Made by a program: the position numbers and the translations under genes. Under the pieces are notes generated by a model that worked only from the letters and a program-made list of their open reading frames with translations, did no database searches and was not told the DNA's origin. This document shows positions 10,401 through 22,079 of a stretch of DNA of 64,000 bases, one piece after another (the first letter of the stretch is position 1; each line of letters starts with the position of its first letter). The stretch is from Oreohelix idahoensis (taxonomy: Eukaryota; Mollusca; Gastropoda; Stylommatophora; Oreohelicidae): NCBI GenBank assembly GCA_024509875.1, contig JAMPIV010017810.1:5001-69000 (forward strand), in the 5' to 3' direction.

Positions 10401-13400
10401 AGAAAAATATACATTCCTACACTTAGGAGGTTGAGACAAGAAACGGGAGGTTTTCCACAAATCGGATCCTGTACAAACCAGATAACTAGGGGAGCTGAGA
10501 CGACCTTTCGTTACAGATAACAAACCACTCTTTGCTATATTTTCACAGGATCACAAACTACCTGTTTTATCAACAGGTAATGTCTTCCAGATGAAAGGTT
10601 GGTGAACTAGTTTTTGATAAGAATTTCACAACCAGATAAGATGCTTCACGGTCACATCACCTGTACACTATGGTACACGGTGTACCTCATTCGACTTGAC
10701 AGTGATCATATTGTATGGAAGCTCTAGAACCAGATGTGCACAGGAAGAATTTTTAATCCTGTCACGGGATTTCTCCCCTTGCTCCGCAGTGATGGTCCAA
10801 TAGTGGTCAAAATTCAGAGTACCTACTGAGGGTCTTCAAAGGTATCTACTTTTCGTCAAGATTACTCTTGGCTAAGATCTGAATTGAAGAATGATGCTTC
10901 AATTCTTAGAATCCTTAATAGGAATTTAAGAAATCAAGAACCACAGCTGATATTATCAATGAGCTTTAGTATCTTCCCAGACCTTCTATGAGGAGAAGAA
11001 AATTTTGCTCGTTTGATGAGGCCCCAACTGATTTAATTCAGTAAAATATTACTTCAATAGCTCTGTTTATGTGTATTTAAGATTACTGAGACATACTGGT
11101 GCAGTTCACTCAAAGTGATTAAATCAACTATAAATTTGTGTATATACAGATAACACATATAATAATCAATTACATTTAACAGATTAAAATAAATAAAGGT
11201 GTTGATGGAAACAATTTTAGCATTTAAATATACACCACAGCTGATGATCAGGTTATGGTTTTGAAATTTTTCTTAAAGAGTTCACTTGGCAGCTCTGAAC
11301 GGGTACTTAGCTGCCAGTAAGGTGTCGGTTGGCTTCTGCTCCAGCCGATATTGGTTTCCTGCAGGTTGTAAACTGGTTCTTTTCGTCACTGGTCAAATCT
11401 GGTGGTGGTAACCCGTCCCAAGTAGTATCATGGTGTAATTACAAAGGCGGTCCAGCATCTTCAAGACTCGTCTGATGTTGGTGTCCAGCTTTGACTAAGG
11501 CCACTTATACCACACACTTGTTCCACAGACTAGTACCACCAATGGGTACCACCGGCTAGTATTATCATCTTCTTCTTCTTCCCTCCTGAGTATTAGGTCT
11601 CCGGACACGAAAATCAGGTGTCCCTCCCTTTCATTCCACCATCCCATCTGCCTCAGAACTTTACCCTCTCTGAGCACTAATATTAATCCCAGTGAGCGGA
11701 AAACACCCACTGAATTTATGTAGAACATGTTTACATATACATGTGCACTGGTTAAAAGGGTTAATATAATAATTATGTACATTATTTAATCCATCATCGA
11801 CTCCCTGCCCCATATGGAATTTGGGACTATCTCTGCGTTTGGTTTTCTATGAGAAACCCGCATGAAGCAGTCACCAACTCATGCAGAGGTGGTTCATGAA
11901 ACCATCGTTCTATATGCTGAGGCTGCCATCCTCGTATGAACTTGGATATCCACTAGCAATTTTCATGTTATTATTGCAAAATATAGAATTACAAAATGGA
12001 CAACTTGCCCCAAATTGGGAGATACAGACTTCTGGCTCAGGGAAATAGCTTCGGCAACTTGATTAAGGTGCCTCTTACACGTGGTCTGGGGTATTACTCT
12101 ACAATAGAATCCCACTATGACTTCGTATTCAGGTTCCTAGGATTCCGGGTTTTCCATATTAATAACGGTAGAGTTTTCTTACTGTCTAAGTCCAGAAGAT
12201 GCTCAAATACGTTGTTCGGTCCTTTAAATTTGAATCCTGATGCTATTCTTTATCCTGGCTTGTCTTCTTGACGAGTTGAATTATCAGTGCGGTAATCTTA
12301 AAATGTTGTAGATTTTAAGCAATACTCGGTACACGCATCCGTATTGCTCCGTGAAGGTGAAGTCCAATCAGAGATGTTGTATTTTAGCATCTCAAATGCC
12401 AAACAAATAGCAAATAACTTGTGGTAAATCCCCAACTACCCTTGTTTATCTAGAATCTTCATCAAGACCAAAAATAAACTAATGTTCTCTGCATGTCATC
12501 TACGAATTCATGTCTGGTTTGCAAGACTATATAAGGTTCTGTCTCCTCCGTTGATTTTGATCATGTTTACACTCACTACTTCTTAGATCTATCACGGATA
12601 ATCTCTTCCATGATTTCATTTTCTTGTAATTATCGATTACCATTCGATATCTTCCTACCCATGTCTTAATCTGTCACCAGATTAGTATTTACCCTGTGTT
12701 TTGGGGCACGGCATAAGCACACTTTAATAACTTATCAGGCAACAAACCTGGGTTGTGGCAATTATTTGGCTGACCATGTCCCCAACTCACGTTCTGTTAT
12801 GTATCTCCCTAGGAAAAACGTCTGGAATCACAATAGCCGTGTAAACGATAAGAAAAACTCACTGTGGCATCTCCGCTTTTACGTTATAATCCGTGAGCTC
12901 CAATTCACTGCCGCTATCTTCCTATTAACACCTGGTATCACTACACGAAATTGACCATCATGACTTAAGGCCAATATTGCCTTACCGATGTCTAATCTCA
13001 CAAGGGATGGTCAATTAGGCCCAGACATGACATGAATTGAAGGAAGAAAGTGTAAACAATGAAGCGAAAATAACAAATACTGTCAGAGGTGGGGAAAAAA
13101 GGGAAGAAAACAGAATGAATTAAAGGATGGCACAGGAAAATGTAGTGATCGAGGTTATTTCGTAACAAATGCACAGGTATCAGAATCTGAGGCGCATTTA
13201 ATGACTAAATAAAGTAATTTTACAGCAACGCAAGTTAACAGCACATACTTTTAACATTCCCGTGGCTATGGGAGTTTCAGATGACATGTTATCTGCTCAT
13301 GAACCAGATGTGTAAGTGCCCGTGCGACGGTCTAAAGTGACCTCGTCGACCGCAATTGAAGTACAAAATATTTTCAGAACTTTAGAAGGGAAGATTGATA

Positions 13401-13680
13401 GGCTTACTGATTTTTGGGATTTATATGATGACAGAAAATTCTATACAGCGAGTTTACAACAGGAGAAAAATACTTCGGCCTTCATGCTGTAACATACAGT
13501 GTCAGGGAGGCGGGTCCACTTTGGTCATGACTCTCAAGTGTCAGCCTTCTGTTAATTTTTTCGCGACCTGCGCTGGGAACTAAACCCACTCAACCTTGAT
13601 TGCACCCTCCAAAGTCACTCAAGGCTCTTTCTATTTTTTGCAAATTTATATAGTTGCGAAAGTAAAAATATATACAAATT
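10400..13680. other. Unassigned sequence
   Basis: No family was recognised. An open stretch at 11996-12271 (91 codons) has no known motif. The minus strand of 12300-12960 has long interrupted open stretches that could be an old retroelement, but I could not identify RT or protease motifs. Confidence 0.4.
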
Positions 13681-13693
13681 ACTGTCCTAAATT

Positions 13694-16600
13694 GGGCTGA
13701 CACCCCTGTCTATGTAAAAAAAATCGCACGTTACGGAAACAACAATAAATGGAAAAACTTTGCTGCGGGATGGACATTCGGAGTCTGTGGCTCGTATGAC
13801 TGTCAGTGGTGAAAGCCGAAAGGAAGCCACTGACATGAAAACGGATGTCCTGACCGCAAAACAGGATACAAGAATAGGTTTTTGGAATGTCAGGACAATG
13901 TACGAGACAGGTAAACTAAGACAGGTCACGGCAGAAATGAGAAACTATAGGTTACACATTCTAGGGATAAGCGAGAGCAGATGGACAGGGGCAGGAAAAG
14001 TTAAAACAGCAACAGGAGAAACAGTACTTTACTCTGGAAGAGAGGATGGACAGCACAATGAAGGCGTAGCCATTATTCTACAGAAAGGAATAGAAAGGAC
14101 ATTACTGGAATGGAAACCCATCAACAACAGACTGATAAGATTAAGATTGAGAGGGAGATTCACCAACACTACAATAATACAATGCTACGCACCAACGAAT
14201 GATAGCGATGAGGAGGTCAAGGATGAATTCTATCAACAACTGCAGAAAGAAATGGAAGACACACCTAGATATGATCTTGTTATAGTAATGGGAGACCTCA
14301 ATGCGAAAGTTGGTACACACAATACATATAATGAAAGAACAATGGGGAAATGCGGCAGCGGAAGAGCAAATGAAAATGGGGATAAACTAATAAGTTTCTG
14401 TAGCATTAACAACCTGGTCATTGGAGGAACACTCTTCCCACATAAAGAAATTCACAAATTAACATGGGAATCACCAAATGGTCGGGACAGAAACCAGATA
14501 GACCACATCATGGTTAACGGTAGATGGAGACACGCATTACAAGATGTGAAGGTAAGAAGAGGTGCAGATGTGGGAAGTGATCACCATTTAGTAGTAGCAA
14601 AACTGAAAGTGAAACTAAGAAGGGCTGCACCAACTGTAACTACACAAAAAAGGTTTGACATCAGAAAATTGAAGGACTCCCTTACCAGAAAAGCTTTTGC
14701 GGCCGTCATAAAGAAACGATATCAATTTGCCAAAAGTCAGGAAAAGACATTGACTGATGATATAGACCAGAATTTCAACACCATTTCAACAATATACAAA
14801 GAAAGCAGCAAATCATGCTTGGGATTCCAGGAAAGGAAGAAGCAAGACTGGATAACACCAGAAACATTAAACACTATAACGATGAGAAAGGAAATGAAAA
14901 GAAAGAAAACAGAAGCGAAGTCCCCCAGGTTAAAGCAACTATATAGCGAACAGCACAGTCAGCTGGACAAGGAAGTTAAACGCCAAACCCGAGCCAACAA
15001 AAGGAATTTCCTAGACGATCTTGCAAGACAGGCAGAGGAGGCAGCACTGAGAAATGAACAAAGCACAGTATACAAAATAACTAAATTCATCAGCGGAAAA
15101 CGAGGTGCAAACAATATTACATTAGTAAGAGATAAGCAAGGTAATCTCATCACGACAGCAGAGGGACAGGAAACAAGATGGGCAGAGCACTTCAGAGAAA
15201 TTCTGAACAAGGAACCACCAGAGACAAAACTGAATGTTCCTGAAGCTGAAAACGATCTAGATGTGAATACAGACATTCCACGAAAAGAAGAAATCATCAC
15301 AGCAATCAAAGGGTTAAAGAACGGCAAAGCTCCGGGCCATGATAACTATAATGCAGAGCTATTTAAGACAGACCCTGAGCTAGCAGCAGAACTATTAGAA
15401 CCACTATTTGCACAAGTCTGGAAAACGGGGGACAACACCATCAGAGTGGAACAAAGGAATAATTGTCAAGTTGCCCAAGAAGGGAGATCTTGCAGACTGC
15501 AATAATTGGAGAGGAATCACTCTTCTCTCAGTTCCCAGCAAAATACTAGGCAGGATAATTATACAGAGAATTTCAAAGGCAGTAGACCACAAACTGAGGA
15601 AGGAACAAGCAGGATTTAGAAAGAATAGAAGATGTGTAGATCATATATTCACTCTCAGGAACATTATAGAGCAGTGCTCAGAATGGCAAAGACAGCTTTA
15701 CATTAATTTCGTTGATTTTGAAAAGGCTTTTGACAGCATACATAGGGACAGTTTATGGAAAATACTGAGGGCTTATGGAATTCCAAGCTGCATAGTGTCA
15801 ATCATAAAAAGCCTCTATGCCAACTTTACGTGTAGTGTTGGGCAGAGCAACCTAACCTTTGAGGTGAAGACAGGAGTACGACAGGGATGCCCCTTGTCAA
15901 CCACTCTATTTTTAACAGTCATAGACTGGGTGATGCGCCAGACAACAGAGGGCAGTCCAAGAGGAATAAGATGGACTACATTTTCTACACTGGAAGATCT
16001 GGAATATGCAGATGACATTACACTACTAGCACATTCACATCAACACATCCAGGAAAAAACGGATAGACTTAACAAGTTTAGCCAGCAGGTGGGCTTGAAC
16101 ATCAATTTGAAGAAGTCTGAGGTCATGACGCTCAATGTGAGCAACCCTGAGCCCATATCAGTAAGGAATCAGCAATTGGTACAGACAGATACCTTCACAT
16201 ACCTAGGAAGCATAGTAACACCAGACGGCGGGGCATGCAAAGACATCAACATCAGAATGAATAAGGCAAGAACAGTCTTCTTTAGCCTAAACAATATCTG
16301 GAAGTCCTCCCAATACAGCACAAGCACAAAATTAAGATTATATCAGAGCTGTGTGCTTTCTGTGCTTCTCTATGGTGCGGAATGCTGGAGAGTTACAGAG
16401 AAGGAAATGTCGAAATTGTCCTCCTTTCACACAACATGCCTAAGAAAAATTCACCGAATCTTTTGGCCGAATACCATCACTAACCAAGATCTGCTTACTC
16501 GTAGCAAGCAAGAGGACATGCACACCATCATAGCTGGCAGACGCTGGAGCTGGGTTGGTCATGTCCTCAGAAGAGACCCCGATGCCATCACAAGAACAGC

Positions 16601-16831
16601 TATGCTTTGGACCCCTGAAGGAAAACGAAAGAGAGGCCGACCAACCTGGCGGAGGACTGTGGAGGCTGAGATGCAGGGAATGAACCAGAGTTGGGGCACT
16701 GTACGAAGGATGGCCACCGACCGAGCAAAGTGGAATCAATTTGTTGTTGCCCTACAAGACGCCACTAGGCGTGATGGCCACTGACTGCTTTGACGGTCGG
16801 CGGCTAAGGATCAAAGAAGAGAAGAAAGAAG
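13694..16831 (+). mobile_element. RTE-type LINE copy A (nearly full length)
   Basis: The element is bounded by a 13-bp TSD, ACTGTCCTAAATT (13681-13693 and 16832-16844). It starts GGGCTGACACCCCTG, corresponding to position 22261 of copy B, so it lacks the first 180 bp of copy B's 5' UTR. It ends in the GACGCCACTAGGCGTGATGG and TGACTGCTTTGACGGTCGG block with a GAA-rich tail. Confidence 0.95.
13796..16784 (+). pseudogene. LINE endonuclease-reverse transcriptase, one frameshift
   Basis: The first part (13796-15505) encodes the apurinic-type endonuclease: NVRTMYETGK, SESRW, YAPTND, GDLNAKVG and GSDHHLVVAKL. The second (from about 15432 to 16784) encodes the RT (NFVDFEKAFDSIHRDS, GVRQGCPLS, YADDITLL) and the C-terminal RRWSWVGHVLRRDP and GKRKRGRP tail. 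The break is a run of five Gs at 15427-15431 where copy B has four (23996-23999); otherwise the two proteins are nearly identical. A nine-residue stretch near the C-terminus is also shortened by two codons relative to copy B (CCAACCTGG against CCAAAAACAACTTGG). First ATG chosen as start. Confidence 0.9.
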
Positions 16832-16844
16832 ACTGTCCTAAATT

Positions 16845-18750
16845 ACATATCCATTCGAGGTTGTTCCACAGCCAGCCCGATGCGGTTTCTGCAGATTCGC
16901 ACAGCCTTTAAAGTGTTATTGTCCTTGACCTTATCTTCAGGCCCAGTTGTTTACGTGACTGAAGCGGCTAGTACTTCTTGGAGCGCCTTCAACAGTAGTT
17001 ATGTCAAACTCGCGAGCTGATACCGGCCCGAAGTACAATATGACCCGCTCCGATGCCGTAAAATTGCAGTTGGAATTTGCCACTTTCCTGGGCCAACGAA
17101 GCAGTATTACTCGGGAAAAGTTTTCTGTAAGCATTATGAGTTATGACTGTTGTGCTTGTTTACTTTTCATACCCTACAAACTGGCAAGCAGCTATGGGGC
17201 CTTCCCTTATAGTGGCAACAGTCTACCAAGTACAATTATAGAACTCTTCTACCGTTAGTGCTGATTCCTATATACACACATTGGGATTTTCGCGGTGCTA
17301 CGGGGTTCGGGCACTGTGCTGAGATCCTCCTTGTGTGATATAAGGGAAGAGATCGGATCACTGATGGAGTTGTCTGTGTGCAATAAGATAGTCCTTAAAC
17401 CCTAACAAAGCGCTGATGCATGTTCGTGTATTGCCTCGTTTATTTATTACGAATTTCTAATTGTTAACAAATATGCGTGTGTCTGTTCACATACATATTT
17501 ATTTAAGAAAAGTAGTAAATATTTAAATGACTAATCTATTAAATGCGTTTTTCCATACAGCAAAAAAGATCATGTCCCTTCCTGAAGTTCGCTGCTGGTA
17601 TGAGAATGCCCATTAAAGAAGAGCACTCAATTTCTCAAAAGAAAGTGAAGCTAAATTAGTTCTGCTGTGTCGTAAATAATATTCTTTTTCTTCCTCGTTC
17701 GTCCTGAAAAGGACGTTGGTTGCGTTGTGTCTGTTTACACCGGAGCTGCGATATCTGCGTCTTTCGGCCGACTTCAGCATGGCATTTTTGGGGACCGGGT
17801 TTGCCTTCCCTCTTCGATCCCTACTCTCTCAGCCAGACTGCAGTGATGCAGCCTGTTTCCAGGACCACCACGTGGAGGTGCAGTAAGGTCTTGGTCAGCT
17901 CTGGTTCGCTGACCCTGACGCAAGCAGTCAAGCTATGGGTTGCTGACTGCATTCTCTATTGCTGCATCTTTGGGTCCCGTAAATAATATGATTCTGTGTT
18001 TAATCTACAGACAGAATATTAGTATCCAAAAGGAATATAGTTTACGACGTCATTACAAAACTCATCGTTCAAAATAATATCAGTACTCAGTCAAAATAAG
18101 AGAAGGTAAACTGAGGGATTTTAAATCTGCACTTAGTTTGCGAAGCAAAACTCTTACGTCATCCAGGTCTGCATTATTTTGGCTCCTCAGCGTTGCAATT
18201 ATTGACGCGAAGAAAGCAACTTTTCTCTTGGTACTTTCCTGTCATTAGAACATCTGCAGCATTTAAGGCCTCTGTCTCTGAAGTTACTTGAGAATTTTCT
18301 TGTCACCACTGACAGTCCTTTTTGTGTACCAGTGCTTAGGCTGAGAAGAATACATCCACCTCAATCTTCTTTTGCATTTGGTACTGATCCATCTGTGTGT
18401 GCATGGGTCCACATGTTGCGTGGGTAATGTTTCTCTTAATGTATTTTGTCGTTATGGCTTTTCTCTTTGTTGCAATCTGGCTCTTCTTTCTCTCAATTCT
18501 AGGAATGTTTTCTATCATTTCAGGGTAGCAATGTTGTTTCCAAACTAGGAGCTTGTGTGCAGTGTAGATGGGTTTAGTTGTTGATAAAGCATTTGTTGTG
18601 GTTGATCGTACAAAGTTGCTTCGCTAGAGCCTTTCCCTTCAAAGGGAATTTATTCTATGGTACATTGGATGGTCTATTAGTCTCTTGAATTTCTCAGCTT
18701 GTTGCTGGACCCTGCTATCTCTTCTATCGTCCATTGGTCCATGATTCTAA
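16845..18750. other. Unassigned sequence
   Basis: No family was recognised. A GC-richer block at about 17690-17990 (GACGTTGGTTGCGTTGTGTC, CACCACGTGGAGGTGCAG) stands out from the AT-rich surroundings and may be an old repeat. Its 88-codon ORF has no motif. Confidence 0.4.
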
Positions 18751-18756
18751 AGAGTT

Positions 18757-19250
18757 GTGACCCAATGGATCCCAGCTCACTGCAACACCCCCAGCAATGA
18801 AAAGACTGGCAGATTGGCAAAGGAAGATGGAAAGCTATCTCAGCCTGATACAAGCATAACTTTCAAAGAGGCAAAGCATTTGATCCGAATAAGATATAGG
18901 AACAAATGGAATGTAGAGCATCCAGGCCGCACACATATGATGCATATTACCAGCTCAGCAGAAGAGAACAAGTGGTAATTTTCAGACTCTGCACGGGCCA
19001 CAACAGATTAGGATATCATCTATTCAACAAGCTAAAGATAGGAACTACCGATGGGTGTAAATGTAGCCCAGATAAATTGACTGCTGAACATCTGCTTCAA
19101 AGATGCCCAACATTTGAGGAACAGAGAAAGCACATGTGGCTGTCACCAGTACCAATCCTGGAAAAAACTCTATGGAGATACAAATAGCCTCAAGCTGACC
19201 ACTGCTTTCTTTCAAAATATTCAAGTTGTCAGAGTAGTCGAGGAAGAAGA
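18757..19250 (+). pseudogene. RNase H-bearing LINE 3' end relic
   Basis: The frame beginning near 18757 reads QWIPAHCNTPSNEKTGRLAK, like the last motif of LINE-encoded RNase H (W-x-P-x-H, N-E-x-AD), although the usual Ala-Asp is replaced by Thr-Gly. A second frame (18906-19187) reads LCTGHNRLGYHLFNKLKIG and AEHLLQRCPTFEEQR, the cysteine/histidine tail typical of I-clade-like LINEs. The frameshift at about 18960 breaks it. Related 3' ends occur inverted at 19640, 30575 and 50530. Confidence 0.75.
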
Positions 19251-19255
19251 AATCT

Positions 19256-19640
19256 GCACTTGATAAAGAACACAGCATATTCACCAAATCCTTAAATACA
19301 ACTAGGCAGCTGTCAAAGCTAGTGTGTTGTTGCACAACTAGCAGCCAGAACTCCAACTTTGCTGAAGATGAGTTCAATAAGCAATACCTGGTGGAAACTG
19401 CTGAAATTCTTTGCCCTCATAAAGTTACAGCTTTCCAGAATATTTCTTTATTGTGAAACACTGACACTGAAAGAACTGATGAAATTGAAGCTACAATTAA
19501 TGAACAAGTAATAAAAATAGTTAACACTTCTCTTGCATTTTCCATTTCAGTCGATGAAAGTAGTCACTGTTAGTAGGTTAGCTGTCTTTATTCGTGCATT
19601 GGTGGAGATTTCAATTTAACTGAAGAACTATTCACTTTGA
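19256..19640 (+). pseudogene. hAT transposase relic (GTF2IRD2-like)
   Basis: The conceptual forward frame reads IFTKSLNTTRQLSKLVC, QYLVETAEILCPHKVTAFQN and FSISVDESSH. This resembles the hAT-derived (Charlie-type) domain in GTF2IRD2 and related proteins, with SVDES around the first catalytic Asp. Stops interrupt it and only the N-terminal third of the domain is present. It lies between inverted copies of the same LINE 3' end (19137-19240 plus, 19640-19742 minus). Confidence 0.55.
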
Positions 19641-19742
19641 GACGTCAACTTGAATATTTTCAAAGAAAGCAGCGGTCAGCCTGAAGCTGCTGGCATCTCT
19701 GTTGAGTTTTTCCAGGAATGATACAGTTGATGGCCATATACT
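19640..19742 (-). repeat. LINE 3' end, inverted copy
   Basis: The minus strand reads CTTCAGGCTGACCGCTGCTT and AATATTCAAGTTG, matching 19137-19240 on the plus strand (CTCAAGCTGACCACTGCTTT, AATATTCAAGTTG). Confidence 0.75.
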
Positions 19743-20269
19743 TCTGCATTTAATGTTTGAGTACCTTTGGCTTCCCTTTCTGCTATTCTTCTCTAGGTTC
19801 TGTTGACCCTCCCCACTCTTCTTTTCATGTTGGTTCCAGTGCAGGACATGGCTTATTTTATTGGCTGATTGCTTCCTGCGGGTATGTCCTATTCATCTTG
19901 GCTTTTCTTCAACCTCAACCTGTCACAGCTGTTGTTTGGTTTTTATTGTCTCGAGATCTGTTTGTTGTTACATCTGGCAAATGGCACAAAGGATATTTGT
20001 AACTTATGAGCTTGTTCTTCCTCAATCAAAATCTCACTGGATGTTGGGAGTTAAATAAAATGTATCTCTGCTAACAGCAATAAGTAAACAATGTAAAATA
20101 TGACAGAAATAAATCCACACATGCACATAATGAGGTTGACTGGCATCTTTATTCCCAGATGGGCAAACACACACAAACTTAGAAAAAACTTAAAAGTATA
20201 AACTACATCTAATTCTACACAAACTCAGTACTCACATGACTTTTGGAATCATCAGGCATACCCAGGATA

Positions 20270-20565
20270 CTGTGCACCATGGTCTGTCATACTTGTTCCA
20301 TACTCACCATTCATCTTTCAGCTAATGAGGCCATAACTACACAGACACAATATCCACCAAAGTTTGTCATACTTGTTCCATACTCTTTTAGCTAATGAGG
20401 GAGTGACTACACATACACACTATGCACCAAAGTCTGGCGACAATTTTCCATTCTCACCATTCATCTATTGAGGGAGTAACTACAAAAACATACAGTACTA
20501 TACAGTCTGGCACACTTATTCCATACGCACCATTCATCTTTCACCTAACAAGGGGGTGCCTACAT
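20270..20565. repeat. Diverged tandem repeat, about 80-90-bp unit
   Basis: About four copies of a block containing TGTTCCATACTCACCATTCA, a CTAATGAGG motif and an ACTACACA-ACACTATGCACC motif. Copies differ by small deletions. Confidence 0.75.
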
Positions 20566-20701
20566 TTATATTAAGGAAGGAAGAACAAGATACTAATGTA
20601 CAAAATGAGTAATTATGTACACTTAACCAGAAGAATGCAAAATGGGATATGTCTGAGTTGCGAGAAGCCTTCTCTATGAGGTGAGTGAATGAAATTAATA
20701 C

Positions 20702-21033
20702 ATGAATGAATATCTCGTTGACCACTTTTTAAAGACCATGGAGCCACCACTTCAGCAGTTGGTTACCAAGCTTGTTCCAGAGTATTTCATGTACTCCTGC
20801 AGTGATGGTTTTTGCAGCGACCAGTGGAAGAAGCCAGCCTCAGCCTCATCACCTCTTATAACAAGCCTGGTGAAAGCAGTGACCCTATTCATTGACTCCT
20901 CTGTATTCCCTGGCAACCATTACACCCCTGTGACATGAGTGACAAGTAAATTAAAGCATCTGTATGTAGTTTTTCTTTGGCACTCAGTAATCTCAAAAGA
21001 AGTAAATGAACAAAAACTAGGAAATATAGAAAG
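20702..21033. other. Unassigned insertion target of LINE D
   Basis: Contains a 78-codon ORF (20702-20938) with no recognised motif. It ends at the TSD of LINE D (AAATCTAATATA, 21034-21045). Confidence 0.4.
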
Positions 21034-21045
21034 AAATCTAATATA

Positions 21046-21423
21046 AATAATAATAATAAATTCTTTAAGCACCAAAAACGGCGCATAAGGCAGAAACCAG
21101 TGCTCTCCAGGTTGTTCGTTGTGACGCCACTCCTCTTAGCTCTTGCACATTGTTTAATCCCAACGTTCTTCCTTCTCTTATTATTGTTCTTCTGAGTGTT
21201 TCTTTTGGTCTTCCTTTTTTCCTCTTACCCTCAGGAACCCAAGTGAGTGCCTGCAATGGTATTCTGTTGTTTTGCATTCGTAGGACATGACCGATATATG
21301 ACCATCGTCTTTTCCTTATATAGTTGGAGACATATTTCTGCCTAGAGTCTTCTCTTATTTGTCGATTAGTCTTGAATTCTTTCCACCTGATGTTCATGAG
21401 TTTTCTAAGACATTTGTTCTCGA
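21046..21423 (-). mobile_element. LINE D, 3' part (outermost of nested trio)
   Basis: A minus-strand LINE C-terminal region (ORF 21065-21397) reads WSYIGHVLRMQNNRIPLQAL and PEGKRKKGRP, and ends in an (ATT)n-like tail at 21046-21062. Its other half is at 26445-26592, separated by LINE C, which contains LINE B. The D TSD AAATCTAATATA is at 21034-21045 and 26593-26604. D is 5'-truncated: without insertions it is only about 0.54 kb. Confidence 0.9.
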
Positions 21424-21436
21424 ATGTATTCAGCTT

Positions 21437-22079
21437 AGGACAAGCAAGGCAAATTGCTTACTGCCCCGAAGGAAGTAATGGAAAGAATATTTCTCAGAAC
21501 TCCTGGATGGTGAGCATGGTGAAGCATCAGAAATGATAAACACTAGCACAGAAAAGAAAACCAATGATGGTAAAGATGACATAAAGATGGAAGAACTGAA
21601 GGCAGCACTGGAGAAAATCAAGATGGGCAAAGCAGCAGGGCATGATGGTATAACACCAGAAATGGTTAAGTACATGGGAGCATCAGGCGACCTATTACTC
21701 TTAAGGGTTTTACAGGCAGCGTGGTACAACAAGACCATACCAAAGGATTGGGAGATTGCCATCATAACACCAATTTTCAAAAAGGGTGACAATCGACAGT
21801 GTGGAAACCATAGAGGCATATCCCTTCTCAGTGTCCCTGGTAAAATCTGCTCTAGAATCCTAGAGCAGAGACTCCGACGCCTAGCTGAGCCACAATTGGA
21901 TGAGGTCCAGTGCGGATTCCGAGCAAACCGAAGTACTCAGGACCTAATCTTCACACTCAGACAGCTGAGTGAAAAGGCCCTTGAGTATAAGAGTGAGATC
22001 CATCTTTGTTTCATAGATCTGGAAAAGGCGTTTGACAGGGTCCCTTGGAGCAAACTTTGGGACTGTTTGGCAAGGAAGA
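21437..22079 (+). mobile_element. LINE C, 5' part (middle of nested trio)
   Basis: A plus-strand RT fragment (open frame 21533-22108) with GKAAGHDGITPEMVKY, FKKGDNRQCGNHRGISLLS, QCGFRANRSTQD and CFIDLEKAFDRVPWSKLW. LINE B interrupts it just after WDCLARK, and the frame resumes at 25410. The C TSD ATGTATTCAGCTT lies at 21424-21436 and 26432-26444, inside LINE D. C is 5'-truncated and lacks the endonuclease. Confidence 0.93.

Noticed and set aside
12300..12960. Possible old retroelement pol on the minus strand
   Set aside because: Could not find RT, protease or integrase signatures; left as unassigned.
16440..16739. Minus-strand ORFs opposite LINE copies A and B
   Set aside because: Recur identically opposite both LINE copies and have no motif; they are shadows of the RT ORF.
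20702..20938. 78-codon ORF as a gene
   Set aside because: No motif, no splice context and no repeat of the sequence elsewhere in the window.
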